64,000 bases of DNA, taken from contig NZ_JAUSUW010000014.1 of the NCBI RefSeq assembly GCF_030814435.1, positions 53,966 to 117,965 of the forward strand, in the 5' to 3' direction. The position numbers and the translations under genes are program-made. Below, in pieces: positions 20,611 through 30,046 of the stretch. Numbering within the stretch: the first letter of the stretch is position 1; the number at the start of each line of letters is the position of its first letter. Origin of the DNA: Peteryoungia aggregata LMG 23059 (GTDB taxonomy: Bacteria; Pseudomonadota; Alphaproteobacteria; Rhizobiales; Rhizobiaceae). The notes under the pieces were generated by a model that saw only the letters and a list, made by a program, of their open reading frames with translations, made no database searches and was not told where the DNA came from.

Positions 20611-20624
20611 TTTGCTTAAGCAAA
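20611..20624. repeat. Perfect 14-bp palindrome
   Basis: TTTGCTTAAGCAAA, in the 225-bp spacer between the lipoprotein gene and the dnaJ-like gene. It could be a regulator site or a small transcript end; nothing else in the spacer was recognised. Confidence 0.35.
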
Positions 20625-20802
20625 CCCGAAGAAATAGGCCACCCTGCCCTGACGCAACGTAACCTTCAATTAGCAACTCGCGTGCAACGCTGTGCGCCAG
20701 TCTAACGTCCGCCCCCGCATGAACTCAGCGGGACGGTAATTGAGTGTTTCGGATGGGGCGTCATGACAGGGCCTTTCCGTATGAGGTTTGTTGGTGTCCT
20801 CA

Positions 20803-22077
20803 ATGCGTGATTTCTATTCGATCCTGGGCGTGAAGCGCGATGCCGGCGCGGACGAGATCAAGACGGCATGGCGCTCGAAAGCGAAATCCGTGCATCCGGA
20901 CCAGAACCGCGACGATCCACAGGCGCACAACCGCTTCGCCGAGATCGGGCGCGCCTATGAAGTGCTGAAGGATCCGGCCAAGCGCAGCCGGTATGATCAA
21001 CAACGCATGAAGGTCGAAGCCTTGGAACGCGAACAGACGATCATGCAGCAGCGCCAGTCGGCGCGCGAGGCGGCCGAAAAGGCCAAGCAGGCCAAGGCGA
21101 ATGCCGAGAGGGTCCTGGAAGAACTCGCTCGTGCGGAAGCCGAAAAGGCCAAGGCGGACGCGGCCCAGGCTGCCAAGGTGAAGGCCGCGAAGGAACAGGC
21201 CGCCGAGGCGAAGGCCAAGGCTCAGGCAGAGGCCCAGGCGACGACGAAGGATGAGGCCTCGAAGGCCGGACCAGCGGCTTCGTCCGGCGCCGAGAAGACA
21301 AATTCAGCCGGGTCAACAGCGGGAACGGCAAGCGGTGCCGGCGCCTCCGTTGGCGGCACGACCTCCGGCCCGGAAGAAGCCGCATCCCGCATCTTCGGCG
21401 ACAGCCCGGAAGCCGCCGCAGCGGCCGAGACCCTGCGCCGCGAACAGGAGGCGGCAGAGCTTTCCGAGGGCATGCCGCTCAAGCCAGCGACCTCCCCCCT
21501 GCTCGCGCCCATCGAGCTTTTCAGTTCACTTGTCCGGCGCCTGCGCGGCGCGCCTCCTCCCCTGCCGGAAAAGGCACCCGACATCTTCGCCGAAGCCGTG
21601 GTCGCAATCGCCGACCTGCTGGAACAGAAATCCGTACCGATCACACTCAACGACGGGCGTGAGGTGCGCGTGCCGCTTGACGGCGTGACCGAGGGCCATG
21701 TGGTGCGCCTGAAGAACCAGGGGCTGAAGTTCCAGGGTTTGCAGCGCGGCGACGTCGCGGTCACCATCCGGGTTCTGCGCGCCGAACGCTTCCTCGTCGA
21801 TCTATTCGACATCCGTACCGTTTTGCCGATCACGCTGGAAAACGCCGTGCTCGGTTGGGACACCCAGGTCGAGGGGCCGGATGGCACGATGGTACCGGTC
21901 AACGTGCCGGCATGGTCGAATTCCGACCAGGTCATCCGGATCGACGATCTCGGCTTGCCGAATGGCGAGGGCGGACGCGGTGCGCTCGTCGTCGAATTGC
22001 GGGTGATGCTCTGGGAAAAGCCGGATGAGAAGGTCACCGATCTCATGCGCCTGATGCGCGAGGGGCTCTACATCTGA
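20803..22077 (+). CDS. DnaJ-domain (Hsp40-like) protein
   Basis: 424 aa. J domain at residues 1-66 with the HPD motif at 31-33, so it can stimulate an Hsp70. A long Ala/Lys/Glu-rich coiled-coil segment (about 70-160) and a low-complexity Ser/Gly/Ala linker follow. The C-terminal ~160 residues (VAITVRVLRAERFLVDLFD-like, then ENAVLGWDTQVEGPDGT) are a substrate-binding CTD. The zinc finger of true DnaJ is missing, so it is closer to the CbpA/DjlA style. Start uncertain: ATG 20803 or GTG 20794. Confidence 0.87.
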   Translation: MRDFYSILGVKRDAGADEIKTAWRSKAKSVHPDQNRDDPQAHNRFAEIGRAYEVLKDPAKRSRYDQQRMKVEALEREQTIMQQRQSAREAAEKAKQAKANAERVLEELARAEAEKAKADAAQAAKVKAAKEQAAEAKAKAQAEAQATTKDEASKAGPAASSGAEKTNSAGSTAGTASGAGASVGGTTSGPEEAASRIFGDSPEAAAAAETLRREQEAAELSEGMPLKPATSPLLAPIELFSSLVRRLRGAPPPLPEKAPDIFAEAVVAIADLLEQKSVPITLNDGREVRVPLDGVTEGHVVRLKNQGLKFQGLQRGDVAVTIRVLRAERFLVDLFDIRTVLPITLENAVLGWDTQVEGPDGTMVPVNVPAWSNSDQVIRIDDLGLPNGEGGRGALVVELRVMLWEKPDEKVTDLMRLMREGLYI

Positions 22078-22333
22078 GCCAGATGGCGGCCTGACTGCTG
22101 GCTTTTCAGGGCTCGCCGTCCACGGGCGAGGCCACCGCTCGGCGGCGGCATGTGCCACATGCTTTCAGCGTCGATCATGGAGACGCGCGGCAGCTTTTAC
22201 CTGATATATGAAGGATTTCTGACGGGCGCACCGAATGTCGGGGCACTGTTCGACCGATCTGGGGCTGCAATCTTGAACGATGGAACGGCCTATGCCATAG
22301 GCAACTCCACCGAAAGTCTCAAAGGGTCCCGAT

Positions 22334-23152
22334 ATGGTTCAAGGTTCCGGCCTCATGGCAGGCAAGCGCGGCGTCATCATGGGTGTCGCCAACAATCGCT
22401 CCATCGCCTGGGGGATCGCGAAGGCCTGTCGCGACCAGGGCGCCGAGATCGCGCTGACCTGGCAAGGCGATGCGCTGAAGAAGCGGGTTGAGCCGCTGGC
22501 CGTGGAACTGGACGCTTTCCTCGCCGGCGATTGCGACGTGACGAACCTCGAAAGCATCGATGCCGTCTTCACCAATATCGAGGCACATTGGGGCAAGATC
22601 GACTTCGTCGTGCATGCGATCGCCTTCTCCGACAAGGACGAGCTGACCGGCCGCTATATCGAGACGAGCCGTGACAACTTCGCCCGGACGATGGACATCT
22701 CCGTCTACTCGTTCACCGCCGTTGCTGCCCGCGCCGAAAAGATCATGAACGATGGCGGCTCGCTGCTGACGCTCACCTATTACGGCGCCGAGAAGGTCAT
22801 GCCGCATTACAACGTCATGGGTGTGGCGAAGGCCGCACTCGAAGCGTCCGTACGCTATCTCGCCGTCGACATGGGCGGCCGCGGTATCCGCGTCAACGCG
22901 ATCTCGGCCGGCCCGATCAAGACGCTCGCAGCCTCCGGCATCGGCGACTTCCGCTATATCCTCAAGTGGAACGAGTATCACTCGCCGCTGAAGCGCAACG
23001 TCACCACCGACGAGGTGGGCAAGTCGGGCATGTATCTCCTGTCCGACCTTTCGACCGGGGTTTCCGGCGAAGTGCACCACGTTGACTGCGGCTATCACAC
23101 GGTTGGCATGAAGTCGGTCGACGCGCCCGACATCGTGCTCGGCAAGGACTGA
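22334..23152 (+). CDS. fabI: Enoyl-[acyl-carrier-protein] reductase (NADH)
   Basis: Last reductive step of type II fatty-acid elongation; target of triclosan. 272 aa, short-chain dehydrogenase fold with GVANNRSIAWGIAKA for NADH binding and the FabI-type Tyr-x6-Lys in HYNVMGVAKAALEASVRYLA. ATG has AAAGG 8 nt upstream. Followed 16 nt later by the histidine phosphatase gene. The 256-bp upstream spacer probably holds its promoter. Confidence 0.96.
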   Translation: MVQGSGLMAGKRGVIMGVANNRSIAWGIAKACRDQGAEIALTWQGDALKKRVEPLAVELDAFLAGDCDVTNLESIDAVFTNIEAHWGKIDFVVHAIAFSDKDELTGRYIETSRDNFARTMDISVYSFTAVAARAEKIMNDGGSLLTLTYYGAEKVMPHYNVMGVAKAALEASVRYLAVDMGGRGIRVNAISAGPIKTLAASGIGDFRYILKWNEYHSPLKRNVTTDEVGKSGMYLLSDLSTGVSGEVHHVDCGYHTVGMKSVDAPDIVLGKD

Positions 23153-23168
23153 CATCGGAGACGGCGCC

Positions 23169-23759
23169 GTGCTCATCTACATGATCCGCCACGGCCAGAC
23201 CGACTGGAATGCCGAAGGCCGCATGCAGGGGCAGAAGGATATCGGCCTCAACGATATCGGCCGCCAGCAGGCATCCGAAAACGGGCGCAAGCTCGCGCAA
23301 ATCCTCGGCAGCCATGCTGGGGATTTTGATTTTGTCAGCTCTCCGCTCGGGCGCACCCGCGACACCATGGAACGGCTGCGGACCGCCATGGGCCTGCCGC
23401 CGCAGGACTATCGTCTCGACGAGCGGCTCAAGGAACTGTCCTTCGGAGACTGGGAAGGCTCGACGCTGCCGGAACTGGCGCAGGTCTCGCCGCAACGGGT
23501 CGCCGAGCGCTCACGGCAGAAGTGGGGGTTCATTCCCCCCGGCGACGACGCCGAGAGCTATGAAATTCTTTCCTGGCGAATCGGTGCCTGGATGCAGTCT
23601 GTCGAGAGGCAGACCGTCTGCGTCAGCCATGGCGGCGTCATTCGCAGCTGCTTCAGGCTGGTCGGCGGGATCGGTGAAGACGAAGCCTGCGAGATGAATA
23701 TTCCGCAGGATCGAATCCTGAAGATCGACCGCGACGCAAGACAGATCGGCTGGATCTGA
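23169..23759 (+). CDS. Histidine phosphatase (phosphoglycerate-mutase-like) protein
   Basis: 196 aa, branch-1 histidine phosphatase. The phospho-acceptor His is in MIRHGQTDWNAEG, the second His in VSHGGVIRSC, and the acidic residue in KELSFGDWEGS. Close to GpmB-type proteins, which are phosphatases more often than mutases; substrate unknown. GTG start with GGAG 8 nt upstream. Followed by an intrinsic terminator. Confidence 0.9.
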   Translation: MLIYMIRHGQTDWNAEGRMQGQKDIGLNDIGRQQASENGRKLAQILGSHAGDFDFVSSPLGRTRDTMERLRTAMGLPPQDYRLDERLKELSFGDWEGSTLPELAQVSPQRVAERSRQKWGFIPPGDDAESYEILSWRIGAWMQSVERQTVCVSHGGVIRSCFRLVGGIGEDEACEMNIPQDRILKIDRDARQIGWI

Positions 23760-23768
23760 CCGCCGCTC

Positions 23769-23798
23769 AGGGCCGCCGCCGGGCAGCGGCCCTCTTTT
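23769..23798 (+). terminator. Terminator after fabI/phosphatase genes
   Basis: AGGGCCGC (23769-23776) pairs with GCGGCCCT (23786-23793); CTTTTCC follows. Confidence 0.7.
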
Positions 23799-23802
23799 CC
23801 CT

Positions 23803-24063
23803 CTATTGCAGCACTTCCAGATCGTCGACGACGCGTTTGCCGTCCACTTCCGTGTAAAACACGATGACCTTCTGGCCTGGCTCGAGACCTTCGAAATTGA
23901 ACTCCGAAGGCACGGCATAGGTCTTTCCGTCATCGAGGACGAGAGACATCCCATCGACATTGACATCACGGATGGTGGCCTCGACATCGGCGCTGCCGGC
24001 GAGAACCGTGATGGGCGAAAGGAAGCTTGCCGTGGCAAGAAGAAGAGAGATCACGACACGCAT
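23803..24063 (-). CDS. DUF1344 family periplasmic protein
   Basis: 86 aa. Signal peptide about 1-22 (MRVVISLLLATASFLSPITV), then a small beta-domain: SADVEATIRDVNVDGMSLVL, DDGKTYAVPSEF, GQKVIVFYTEVDG. DUF1344 is common in rhizobia and of unknown function. The ATG at 24063 gives the clean signal peptide; upstream in-frame ATG at 24105 is less likely. Confidence 0.82.
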   Translation of the reverse strand: MRVVISLLLATASFLSPITVLAGSADVEATIRDVNVDGMSLVLDDGKTYAVPSEFNFEGLEPGQKVIVFYTEVDGKRVVDDLEVLQ

Positions 24064-24372
24064 GCAAACCACCCTGGACAAAATCGATGCTGAAAACGAC
24101 TGCAAACTAGCCTCCCGAATGTGGCGGAATTCGCCCGTGATGATGACATTTCAATGGGATTGTGGACGCGAATGCAAGGGTGGATCGCGCAATCCTCAAG
24201 GATTGTTCCTCGGGCAATAGCGGTTGCCGGTTCGGCGCGCGGCGGCGGATGCGGACGTGCTCGGCACCGATCGTGCGAAGCGGGACGACCGCAAAATGCA
24301 AACTCCACGAGAAATCCTAAATTAACCGGCCTGTCATACACTTAGCGGACATCGGGATCAGGGGCATCTGCA
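24064..24372. other. Non-coding region upstream of the GGDEF-EAL gene
   Basis: 309 bp between divergent genes. A perfect stem CAATCC-TCAA-GGATTG (24190-24205) is followed by TTCCTC and may end a short transcript. Otherwise nothing was recognised. Confidence 0.4.
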
Positions 24373-27300
24373 TTGCGTAAAATGACGAGGGATCTGCAGT
24401 TCGGAAGCAGATGGGGCACTGGCATGCCCTGGCTGATCGGCGGTGCCTTCCTCAGTGTGCTAATCGTCTCGATAGGGCTGATGATCGACCGACAGACCGC
24501 GCTCACCGAGCGCGGGCGGGTGGAACATGCGGTGCTCGACCGACTGCAGCATGCCGCGACCGAAATCCGGACGCAGATGCGCGACGATGTCGATCTCGCG
24601 CTCGCGCTCGCCGACGACATCGCCGATGACGCGCTGATCTCGCCGACCGAGCTCAACAGGACGCTCGATCGGGTGCTTGCCGACAACAAGCATTTCCGTT
24701 CCGCCTACTTCACGGCCCTGGACGACCCGAACCGCATGGCGTTCACCCCTGTGATCCGCAGCGACGCGCGCAACTTCATCATCGATATTCCGGTTCCGCC
24801 GCTGCCCTGGCAGACCGATCCGGCATGGGTTTCGCTTGTCGTCGAAATCGACGCCGATCGCTTTTTCGCCGATCACGCCCTGCTGGCCGAACACACGCTT
24901 CCCAACCACGAGCTTCCCGACCACGAGGAGCACGACCACACCCGGATCGCCGCTGTTCTGCCGTCGTCAACCAACGCAGATCAGGCCTTTGGCGACCAGA
25001 CGATCTTCTCACAACAACCGGTCACCCTGACCATCGACGACATCGGTCTGCCTTTCACGCTGTACGGCACGCCGGTCGAGGGCTGGGACGCGGCAATGAA
25101 CCGTCTATTGCCCAGCCGTCTGCTGGTGCTTGCCGGCGTCCTTGCCATGATGATCTCGGTCTTGCTTGCGGTCTTCCTGCTGCGCGAGCGCAACATCAAC
25201 ATTTCGCGTCTGCGGGCACGCGAACAGCGACTGCTCGAACTGTCGCAGCGATTCCAGCTGGCGCTGGAAACATCCAATATCGGCATCTGGGAAATCGATG
25301 CGGTCACACACGCGCTGATTTGGGACCGCCGGAGCGCAGGGCTGCACGGCTTGCCCGAGAGCCTCTCCGACGACGAAGACAGGATGGCCGACTGGTTCGC
25401 ATCCCTGCATGCCGACGATGTCGACAAGGCCGAGCAGTTCTATTTCAACTGCGTTATCGCCGCCACCGCCGACAAATGGGATATCAGCTACCGCCTGCCG
25501 CTGTCAGACGACAGCTTCCGCTACCTCCGGTCCGTGGGTGCCCGGACCCTTGACGGCAGCATCACCGGTATCGTCTGCGACGTGACGACCGATACGCTGG
25601 TTACCCAGTCGCTGAGCATGGCCAAGGAAAACAGCGACATCAAGAATGCCGAACTGGAACTGGCGCTGGAAGAGCTTTCCAGCCGTGAGCACCAGCTGGC
25701 CGAAGCCTCGCATCGGCTGGATCTCGCGCTCGGTTCCTATAATTGTGGCACCTGGGAAGGCGACCCGGTCACCCGGACAGCCATATGGGACGAGCGCATG
25801 CATCAGCTCTATGGCATCCCGTTCAGCGACAAGCCGGTACAGGAACATGTCTGGCTGTCTCGACTGCATCCCGAAGAGCGCGGAGAAATCCAGCTCGCCA
25901 CGAAGCGCGCCGTCACCCTCGACCAGGTGCTCAACACCACCCAGAAGGTGCTGCTGCCCAACAACGAGATCCGTTACATCCGCTCGGTCGGCCAGCCGCA
26001 TATCGGCCGCGACGGGAAGAAGAAGCTGATCGGCATCGCCTTCGACGTCACGGCCGACGCCCTGCTGGCCGAGCAGCTGCGTTCCGCCAAGGCGGAAACC
26101 GACATGCGCAACATCGAGCTGGAACTGGCCAAGAACCGCATCGAATTCAATGCCCTGCATGATCCGCTGACCTCGCTCGCCAACCGCCGCAAGCTTGACC
26201 TGGAACTCGACACGCTCGGGCGCGGCGGCAAGCAGGCGAGCAAATTCGCCATCCTGCATCTCGACCTCGACCGCTTCAAGGAAATCAACGACACGCTGGG
26301 TCATGCCGCCGGCGACGCTATGCTCGTGCATGCCTCACGCATTCTGATGAAACACGTGCCGCGCGGCGACCTCGTGGCGCGCATCGGCGGGGATGAGTTC
26401 GTCGTGCTGGCACGCCGTCAGACCTCGGCTGACGAACTGGCGACACTCGCCAACCGCATTATCGAGGAGATGCGCCAGCCGCTCGACTTCGAAGGCTTCG
26501 ACTGTCGCTGCGGCGTGTCGATCGGCATCGCGCAGGCCCATGGCGCCTCCCCCGATCCGCGCAAGGTTCTGATCAACGCCGACATCGCGCTCTACCAGGC
26601 CAAGGAAAAGGGCCGCAACTGCTACGAGTTCTTCACGCCCGACCTGCAGGCCAACATCATCGCCAAGAAGCGCATGGCCGACGACATGCTGGCGGGTCTC
26701 GACCGCGACGAATTCATTGTCTGGTATCAGCCGCAGTTCGAGGCTGACAGCATGCAGCTCTGCGGCGCCGAGGCACTGATCCGCTGGCGCCATCCCGATC
26801 GCGGCATTCTTGCCTCGGGCAACTTCCTGAAGGTCGCGGAAGACCTGAACGTCATGGCCCGCATCGACGAACTGGTGCTGCAGACGGCTCTCAAGGATCA
26901 GATGCGCTGGACGGCGCTTGGCATGGCCGTGCCGCGCATTTCGGTGAACGTGTCCTCGAAGCGCCTGCATGACGACAATCTGATCGATCAACTGAAAGGT
27001 CTTGCGATCACCCCCGGCTCGATCTGCTTTGAATTGGTGGAATCGATCTTCCTCGACGAAAGTGACACGCTCGCCTCCGACAATATCGAACGCATCAAGG
27101 CGCTCGGCATCGACATCGAGATCGACGATTTCGGCACCGGCCACACCTCGATCGTCAGTCTCCTGAAGCTGAAGCCCAAGCGGCTGAAGATCGATCGTCA
27201 GCTGGTCATGCCCGTGACCGTGCAGCCGCAGGAACGCAGCCTCGTGCGCAACATCGTCGAGATCGCCCGTTCGCTCGGCATCGAGACGGTGGCGGAAGGG

Positions 27301-27438
27301 GTGGAGACACAGGAACATGCCGGCATCCTGCGCCAGCTCGGCTGCGACTACCTGCAGGGCTATGCCTTTGCCAAGCCTCTTTCGTTTGAGGATTTCACCC
27401 GTTTCGTCGACCGCCTGCCCCAGCGCAAGGCTTCGTAA
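24373..27438 (+). CDS. Membrane PAS-GGDEF-EAL cyclic-di-GMP protein
   Basis: 1021 aa. Two membrane helices (about 17-38 and 248-270) flank a periplasmic sensor of ~205 residues that has a His/Glu/Asp-rich stretch (HTLPNHELPDHEEHDH, about 175-190). Two PAS-like modules follow (about 290-415 and 440-570; similar W-E-x-D and RYIRSVG-type motifs), then GGDEF at 672-676 and EAL at 800-802. EAL-domain motifs NVSSKRL, ELVESIF, DDFGTGH and AEGVET are intact. The position of the inhibitory-site first Arg is occupied by Pro (PRGDLVARIGG). Both catalytic domains look complete, so the net direction (synthesis or hydrolysis) cannot be told. Start TTG at 24373 has GGGG 8 nt upstream; ATG at 24382 is the alternative. 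Confidence 0.93.
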   Translation: MRKMTRDLQFGSRWGTGMPWLIGGAFLSVLIVSIGLMIDRQTALTERGRVEHAVLDRLQHAATEIRTQMRDDVDLALALADDIADDALISPTELNRTLDRVLADNKHFRSAYFTALDDPNRMAFTPVIRSDARNFIIDIPVPPLPWQTDPAWVSLVVEIDADRFFADHALLAEHTLPNHELPDHEEHDHTRIAAVLPSSTNADQAFGDQTIFSQQPVTLTIDDIGLPFTLYGTPVEGWDAAMNRLLPSRLLVLAGVLAMMISVLLAVFLLRERNINISRLRAREQRLLELSQRFQLALETSNIGIWEIDAVTHALIWDRRSAGLHGLPESLSDDEDRMADWFASLHADDVDKAEQFYFNCVIAATADKWDISYRLPLSDDSFRYLRSVGARTLDGSITGIVCDVTTDTLVTQSLSMAKENSDIKNAELELALEELSSREHQLAEASHRLDLALGSYNCGTWEGDPVTRTAIWDERMHQLYGIPFSDKPVQEHVWLSRLHPEERGEIQLATKRAVTLDQVLNTTQKVLLPNNEIRYIRSVGQPHIGRDGKKKLIGIAFDVTADALLAEQLRSAKAETDMRNIELELAKNRIEFNALHDPLTSLANRRKLDLELDTLGRGGKQASKFAILHLDLDRFKEINDTLGHAAGDAMLVHASRILMKHVPRGDLVARIGGDEFVVLARRQTSADELATLANRIIEEMRQPLDFEGFDCRCGVSIGIAQAHGASPDPRKVLINADIALYQAKEKGRNCYEFFTPDLQANIIAKKRMADDMLAGLDRDEFIVWYQPQFEADSMQLCGAEALIRWRHPDRGILASGNFLKVAEDLNVMARIDELVLQTALKDQMRWTALGMAVPRISVNVSSKRLHDDNLIDQLKGLAITPGSICFELVESIFLDESDTLASDNIERIKALGIDIEIDDFGTGHTSIVSLLKLKPKRLKIDRQLVMPVTVQPQERSLVRNIVEIARSLGIETVAEGVETQEHAGILRQLGCDYLQGYAFAKPLSFEDFTRFVDRLPQRKAS

Positions 27439-27613
27439 GCCTGTACTGCGGTGGATCATGCCGCCTGCGGTGACAGTGTGTTGTCGCAAAACAGCGGAAG
27501 CGGGCGCAAAAGCGCTTCACAGAAATTATGGATTTGCTCTATGAGTGACGCCATCCAAGGCAGGGCCCGCCGGAAGACGTTCCGGGAGGCGAGAATGGAA
27601 CGGTAGCTCACGC

Positions 27614-28708
27614 ATGTCGCACAATACCTTCGGTCACCTCTTCCGCGTCACCACCTGGGGCGAAAGCCACGGGCCGGCGCTTGGCGCGGTCGTCGACGGC
27701 TGCCCTCCGGGCGTTCGTTTCCGACAGGAGGACCTGCAGGTCTTCATGGACAAGCGTAAGCCGGGCCAGTCGCGCTTCGTCACTCAGCGACGCGAGGACG
27801 ACATCGTCAAGGTGCTCTCCGGCGTGATGCCGCAGGAAGACGGGACTATGATCACGACCGGCACGCCGGTCTCGCTGTTCATCGAAAACACCGACCAGCG
27901 CTCCAAGGACTACGGCGAGATCGCCAAGCGCTATCGCCCTGGACATGCCGACTATACCTATGATCTGAAATACGGCATCCGCGACTATCGCGGCGGCGGT
28001 CGCTCGTCGGCCCGCGAGACGGCAGCCCGCGTGGCGGCCGGTGCGCTGGCGCGCCTCGCCATGCCCGGCGTCACCATTCGTGCGGCGCTGGTGCAGATGG
28101 GCACACACAAGATCAACCGCGGCAACTGGGATTGGGCGCAGGTCGACCAGAACCCCTTCTTCTGCCCTGACGCTGACATGGTCCCGGTCTTCGAGGACTA
28201 TCTAGACGGAATCCGCAAGGCGGGCTCCTCCGTCGGCGCGGTGATTGAGGTGGTGGCCGAAGGCGTGCCTGCCGGGATCGGCGCGCCTGTTTATGGCAAG
28301 CTCGATCAGGAGATCGCTGCGGGGCTGATGTCAATCAATGCGGTGAAGGGCGTCGAGATCGGCAACGGCTTCCAGTCGGCCGAAATCACCGGCGAAGAGA
28401 ATGCCGACGAGATGCGGATCGGCGCTGACGGCAAGCCGGTCTTCCTGTCCAACCATGCCGGCGGCGTGCTGGGCGGGATCTCGACGGGCGAGCCGATCGT
28501 CGCGCGCTTCGCCATCAAGCCGACATCGTCGATCCTGACCGAGAAGCGCTCGATCGACTCGGATGGTCAGGAGGTCGATGTGCGCACCAAGGGCCGTCAC
28601 GATCCCTGTGTCGGCATTCGTGCCGTGCCCGTCGGCGAGGCGATGGTTGCCTGCATCCTTCTCGACCATATCCTGAGAGACCGCGGCCAGAACGGCCGCA
28701 CCAGATAA
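27614..28708 (+). CDS. aroC: Chorismate synthase
   Basis: Converts EPSP to chorismate with reduced FMN; last common step of aromatic synthesis. 364 aa. Family signatures: [58 protein letters not shown], and [20 protein letters not shown] at 27614 fits the family start. ribB follows after 11 nt, so the two form an operon. Confidence 0.97.
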   Translation: MSHNTFGHLFRVTTWGESHGPALGAVVDGCPPGVRFRQEDLQVFMDKRKPGQSRFVTQRREDDIVKVLSGVMPQEDGTMITTGTPVSLFIENTDQRSKDYGEIAKRYRPGHADYTYDLKYGIRDYRGGGRSSARETAARVAAGALARLAMPGVTIRAALVQMGTHKINRGNWDWAQVDQNPFFCPDADMVPVFEDYLDGIRKAGSSVGAVIEVVAEGVPAGIGAPVYGKLDQEIAAGLMSINAVKGVEIGNGFQSAEITGEENADEMRIGADGKPVFLSNHAGGVLGGISTGEPIVARFAIKPTSSILTEKRSIDSDGQEVDVRTKGRHDPCVGIRAVPVGEAMVACILLDHILRDRGQNGRTR

Positions 28709-28719
28709 GGACCTGTTCC

Positions 28720-29820
28720 ATGAGCTATGATCAGAAGCGCGTCGTTGAGGCACTCCGGGCCTTCGAAGCCGGCGAAATCGTCGTGGTCATGGATGACGAC
28801 GACCGCGAGAACGAAGGCGACCTGATCGTCGCCGCCGTCCATTGCACGGCCGAGAAGATGGCCTTCATAGTCCGCCACACCTCGGGGATCGTCTGCGCCC
28901 CGATGCCGAAGGAGGAGGCCAAGCGGCTGAACCTGTCGGCCATGGTGGCGGAAAACGACAGTGCCCATACCACCGCCTTTACCGTTTCGGTCGACTTCAA
29001 GCACGGCACGACAACGGGCATTTCCGCCGACGACCGGACGCTGACAGTCCGCAATCTTGCCAATCCGAATGTCGGGGCGAGTGACTTCCTGCGCCCCGGT
29101 CACATCTTCCCGCTGGTCTCCCGCGAGGGTGGCGTGCTGATGCGGTCGGGCCACACGGAAGCGGCCGTTGATCTCTGCAACATGGCGGGCCTGCCGCCGA
29201 TCGGCGTGATCTCGGAGCTCGTCAATGACGACGGCACCGTCATGCGCGGCCCGCAGGTTTCCGATTTCGCCGTGAAGCACGGCCTGAAGCAGGTGTCCGT
29301 CGCCGATCTCATCGCCTATCGCCAGCGCAAGGAAACGCTGATCCAGCTGGTTTCCAAGTTCGACCTGCAGACCCCTTATGGCCCCGCCAAGGCCTATGCC
29401 TATTCGCTGCCCTGGGATCCGATGCAGCATCTGGCCGTCGTCTTCGGCGACATCAGGGATGGAGAAGACATTCCGGTGCGGCTGCATCTGGAGGATGTCG
29501 GCCGCGACGTGTTCGGCACCGACCGGCAGATCGACGGGATCATGAAGCGCATTTCCGAGAAGGGCCGCGGCGTGATCGTCTATTTGCGCGAAGGCTCCGT
29601 TGGCGTCGGTGTCTCGACCACGGCACGCAGCGGCAAACACGACCGTGAGGGGCACCAGGAAGCGCAGGCGCGCGAGAGCGAATGGCTGGAGATCGGGCTT
29701 GGCGCACAGATCCTGAAGGATCTCGGCGTCACCTCGATCCGCCTCTATTCGTCGCGTGAGCGGCATTATGTCGGGCTTGAGGGCTTCGGCATCCAGATCT
29801 CGGCGACAGAGATCGTTTGA
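28720..29820 (+). CDS. ribB: 3,4-dihydroxy-2-butanone 4-phosphate synthase fused to a degenerate GTP cyclohydrolase II domain (RibBX)
   Basis: 366 aa. Residues 1-205 are the RibB domain, making the 4-carbon precursor of riboflavin from ribulose 5-phosphate: DDDDRENEGDLIVAA, HTSGIVCAPM, MRSGHTEAAVDLC are intact. Residues about 210-366 align with the RibA fold (LQTPYGPAKAYAY, GVIVYLREGSVGVG, GAQILKDLGVTSIRLYSS), but the zinc Cys motif (C-x2-GD-x8-C-x-C) reads HLEDVGRDVFGTDRQ, with no cysteine. GTP cyclohydrolase II activity is therefore not expected. Such RibBX hybrids are known in Rhizobiales. Operon with aroC. Confidence 0.94.
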   Translation: MSYDQKRVVEALRAFEAGEIVVVMDDDDRENEGDLIVAAVHCTAEKMAFIVRHTSGIVCAPMPKEEAKRLNLSAMVAENDSAHTTAFTVSVDFKHGTTTGISADDRTLTVRNLANPNVGASDFLRPGHIFPLVSREGGVLMRSGHTEAAVDLCNMAGLPPIGVISELVNDDGTVMRGPQVSDFAVKHGLKQVSVADLIAYRQRKETLIQLVSKFDLQTPYGPAKAYAYSLPWDPMQHLAVVFGDIRDGEDIPVRLHLEDVGRDVFGTDRQIDGIMKRISEKGRGVIVYLREGSVGVGVSTTARSGKHDREGHQEAQARESEWLEIGLGAQILKDLGVTSIRLYSSRERHYVGLEGFGIQISATEIV

Positions 29821-29858
29821 GGGTTAGCGGCCTCTTCTTGATCAATTGATGCCAGTGT

Positions 29859-29875
29859 GGCGGCTTAGTGCCGCC
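29859..29875 (+). terminator. Short hairpin after ribB
   Basis: GGCGGC-TTAGT-GCCGCC, 39 nt after the ribB stop and just before the repeat element. No T run follows; weak terminator or stabiliser. Confidence 0.35.
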
Positions 29876-29876
29876 T

Positions 29877-30028
29877 GATCACCCCACCCCGGACCTTCGG
29901 TCCGACCCTCCCCCTCAAGGGGAGGGTGTCTTGCGGCTGTTGGCTCGCACCTGCACAACGACAGGCGGCAGCCACCCACCTCCCCCTTGAGGGGGGAGGT
30001 CGACGCGAAGCGGCGGGTGGGGGTGATC
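29877..30028. repeat. REP/MITE-like paired-hairpin element
   Basis: Two 52-bp arms, 29877-29928 and 29977-30028, are inverted copies of each other (40 of 52 positions equal by hand count) around a 48-bp centre. Each arm itself holds two hairpins: one with a CTTCG loop and one CCTCCCC-type stem with a CTCAAG loop. The differences between the arms are compensated within each stem, so pairing is kept. It begins and ends with GATCACCCC / GGGGTGATC. Likely one copy of a dispersed extragenic repeat of rhizobial genomes. Confidence 0.75.
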
Positions 30029-30046
30029 CGAACGAGGCCACCAAAC

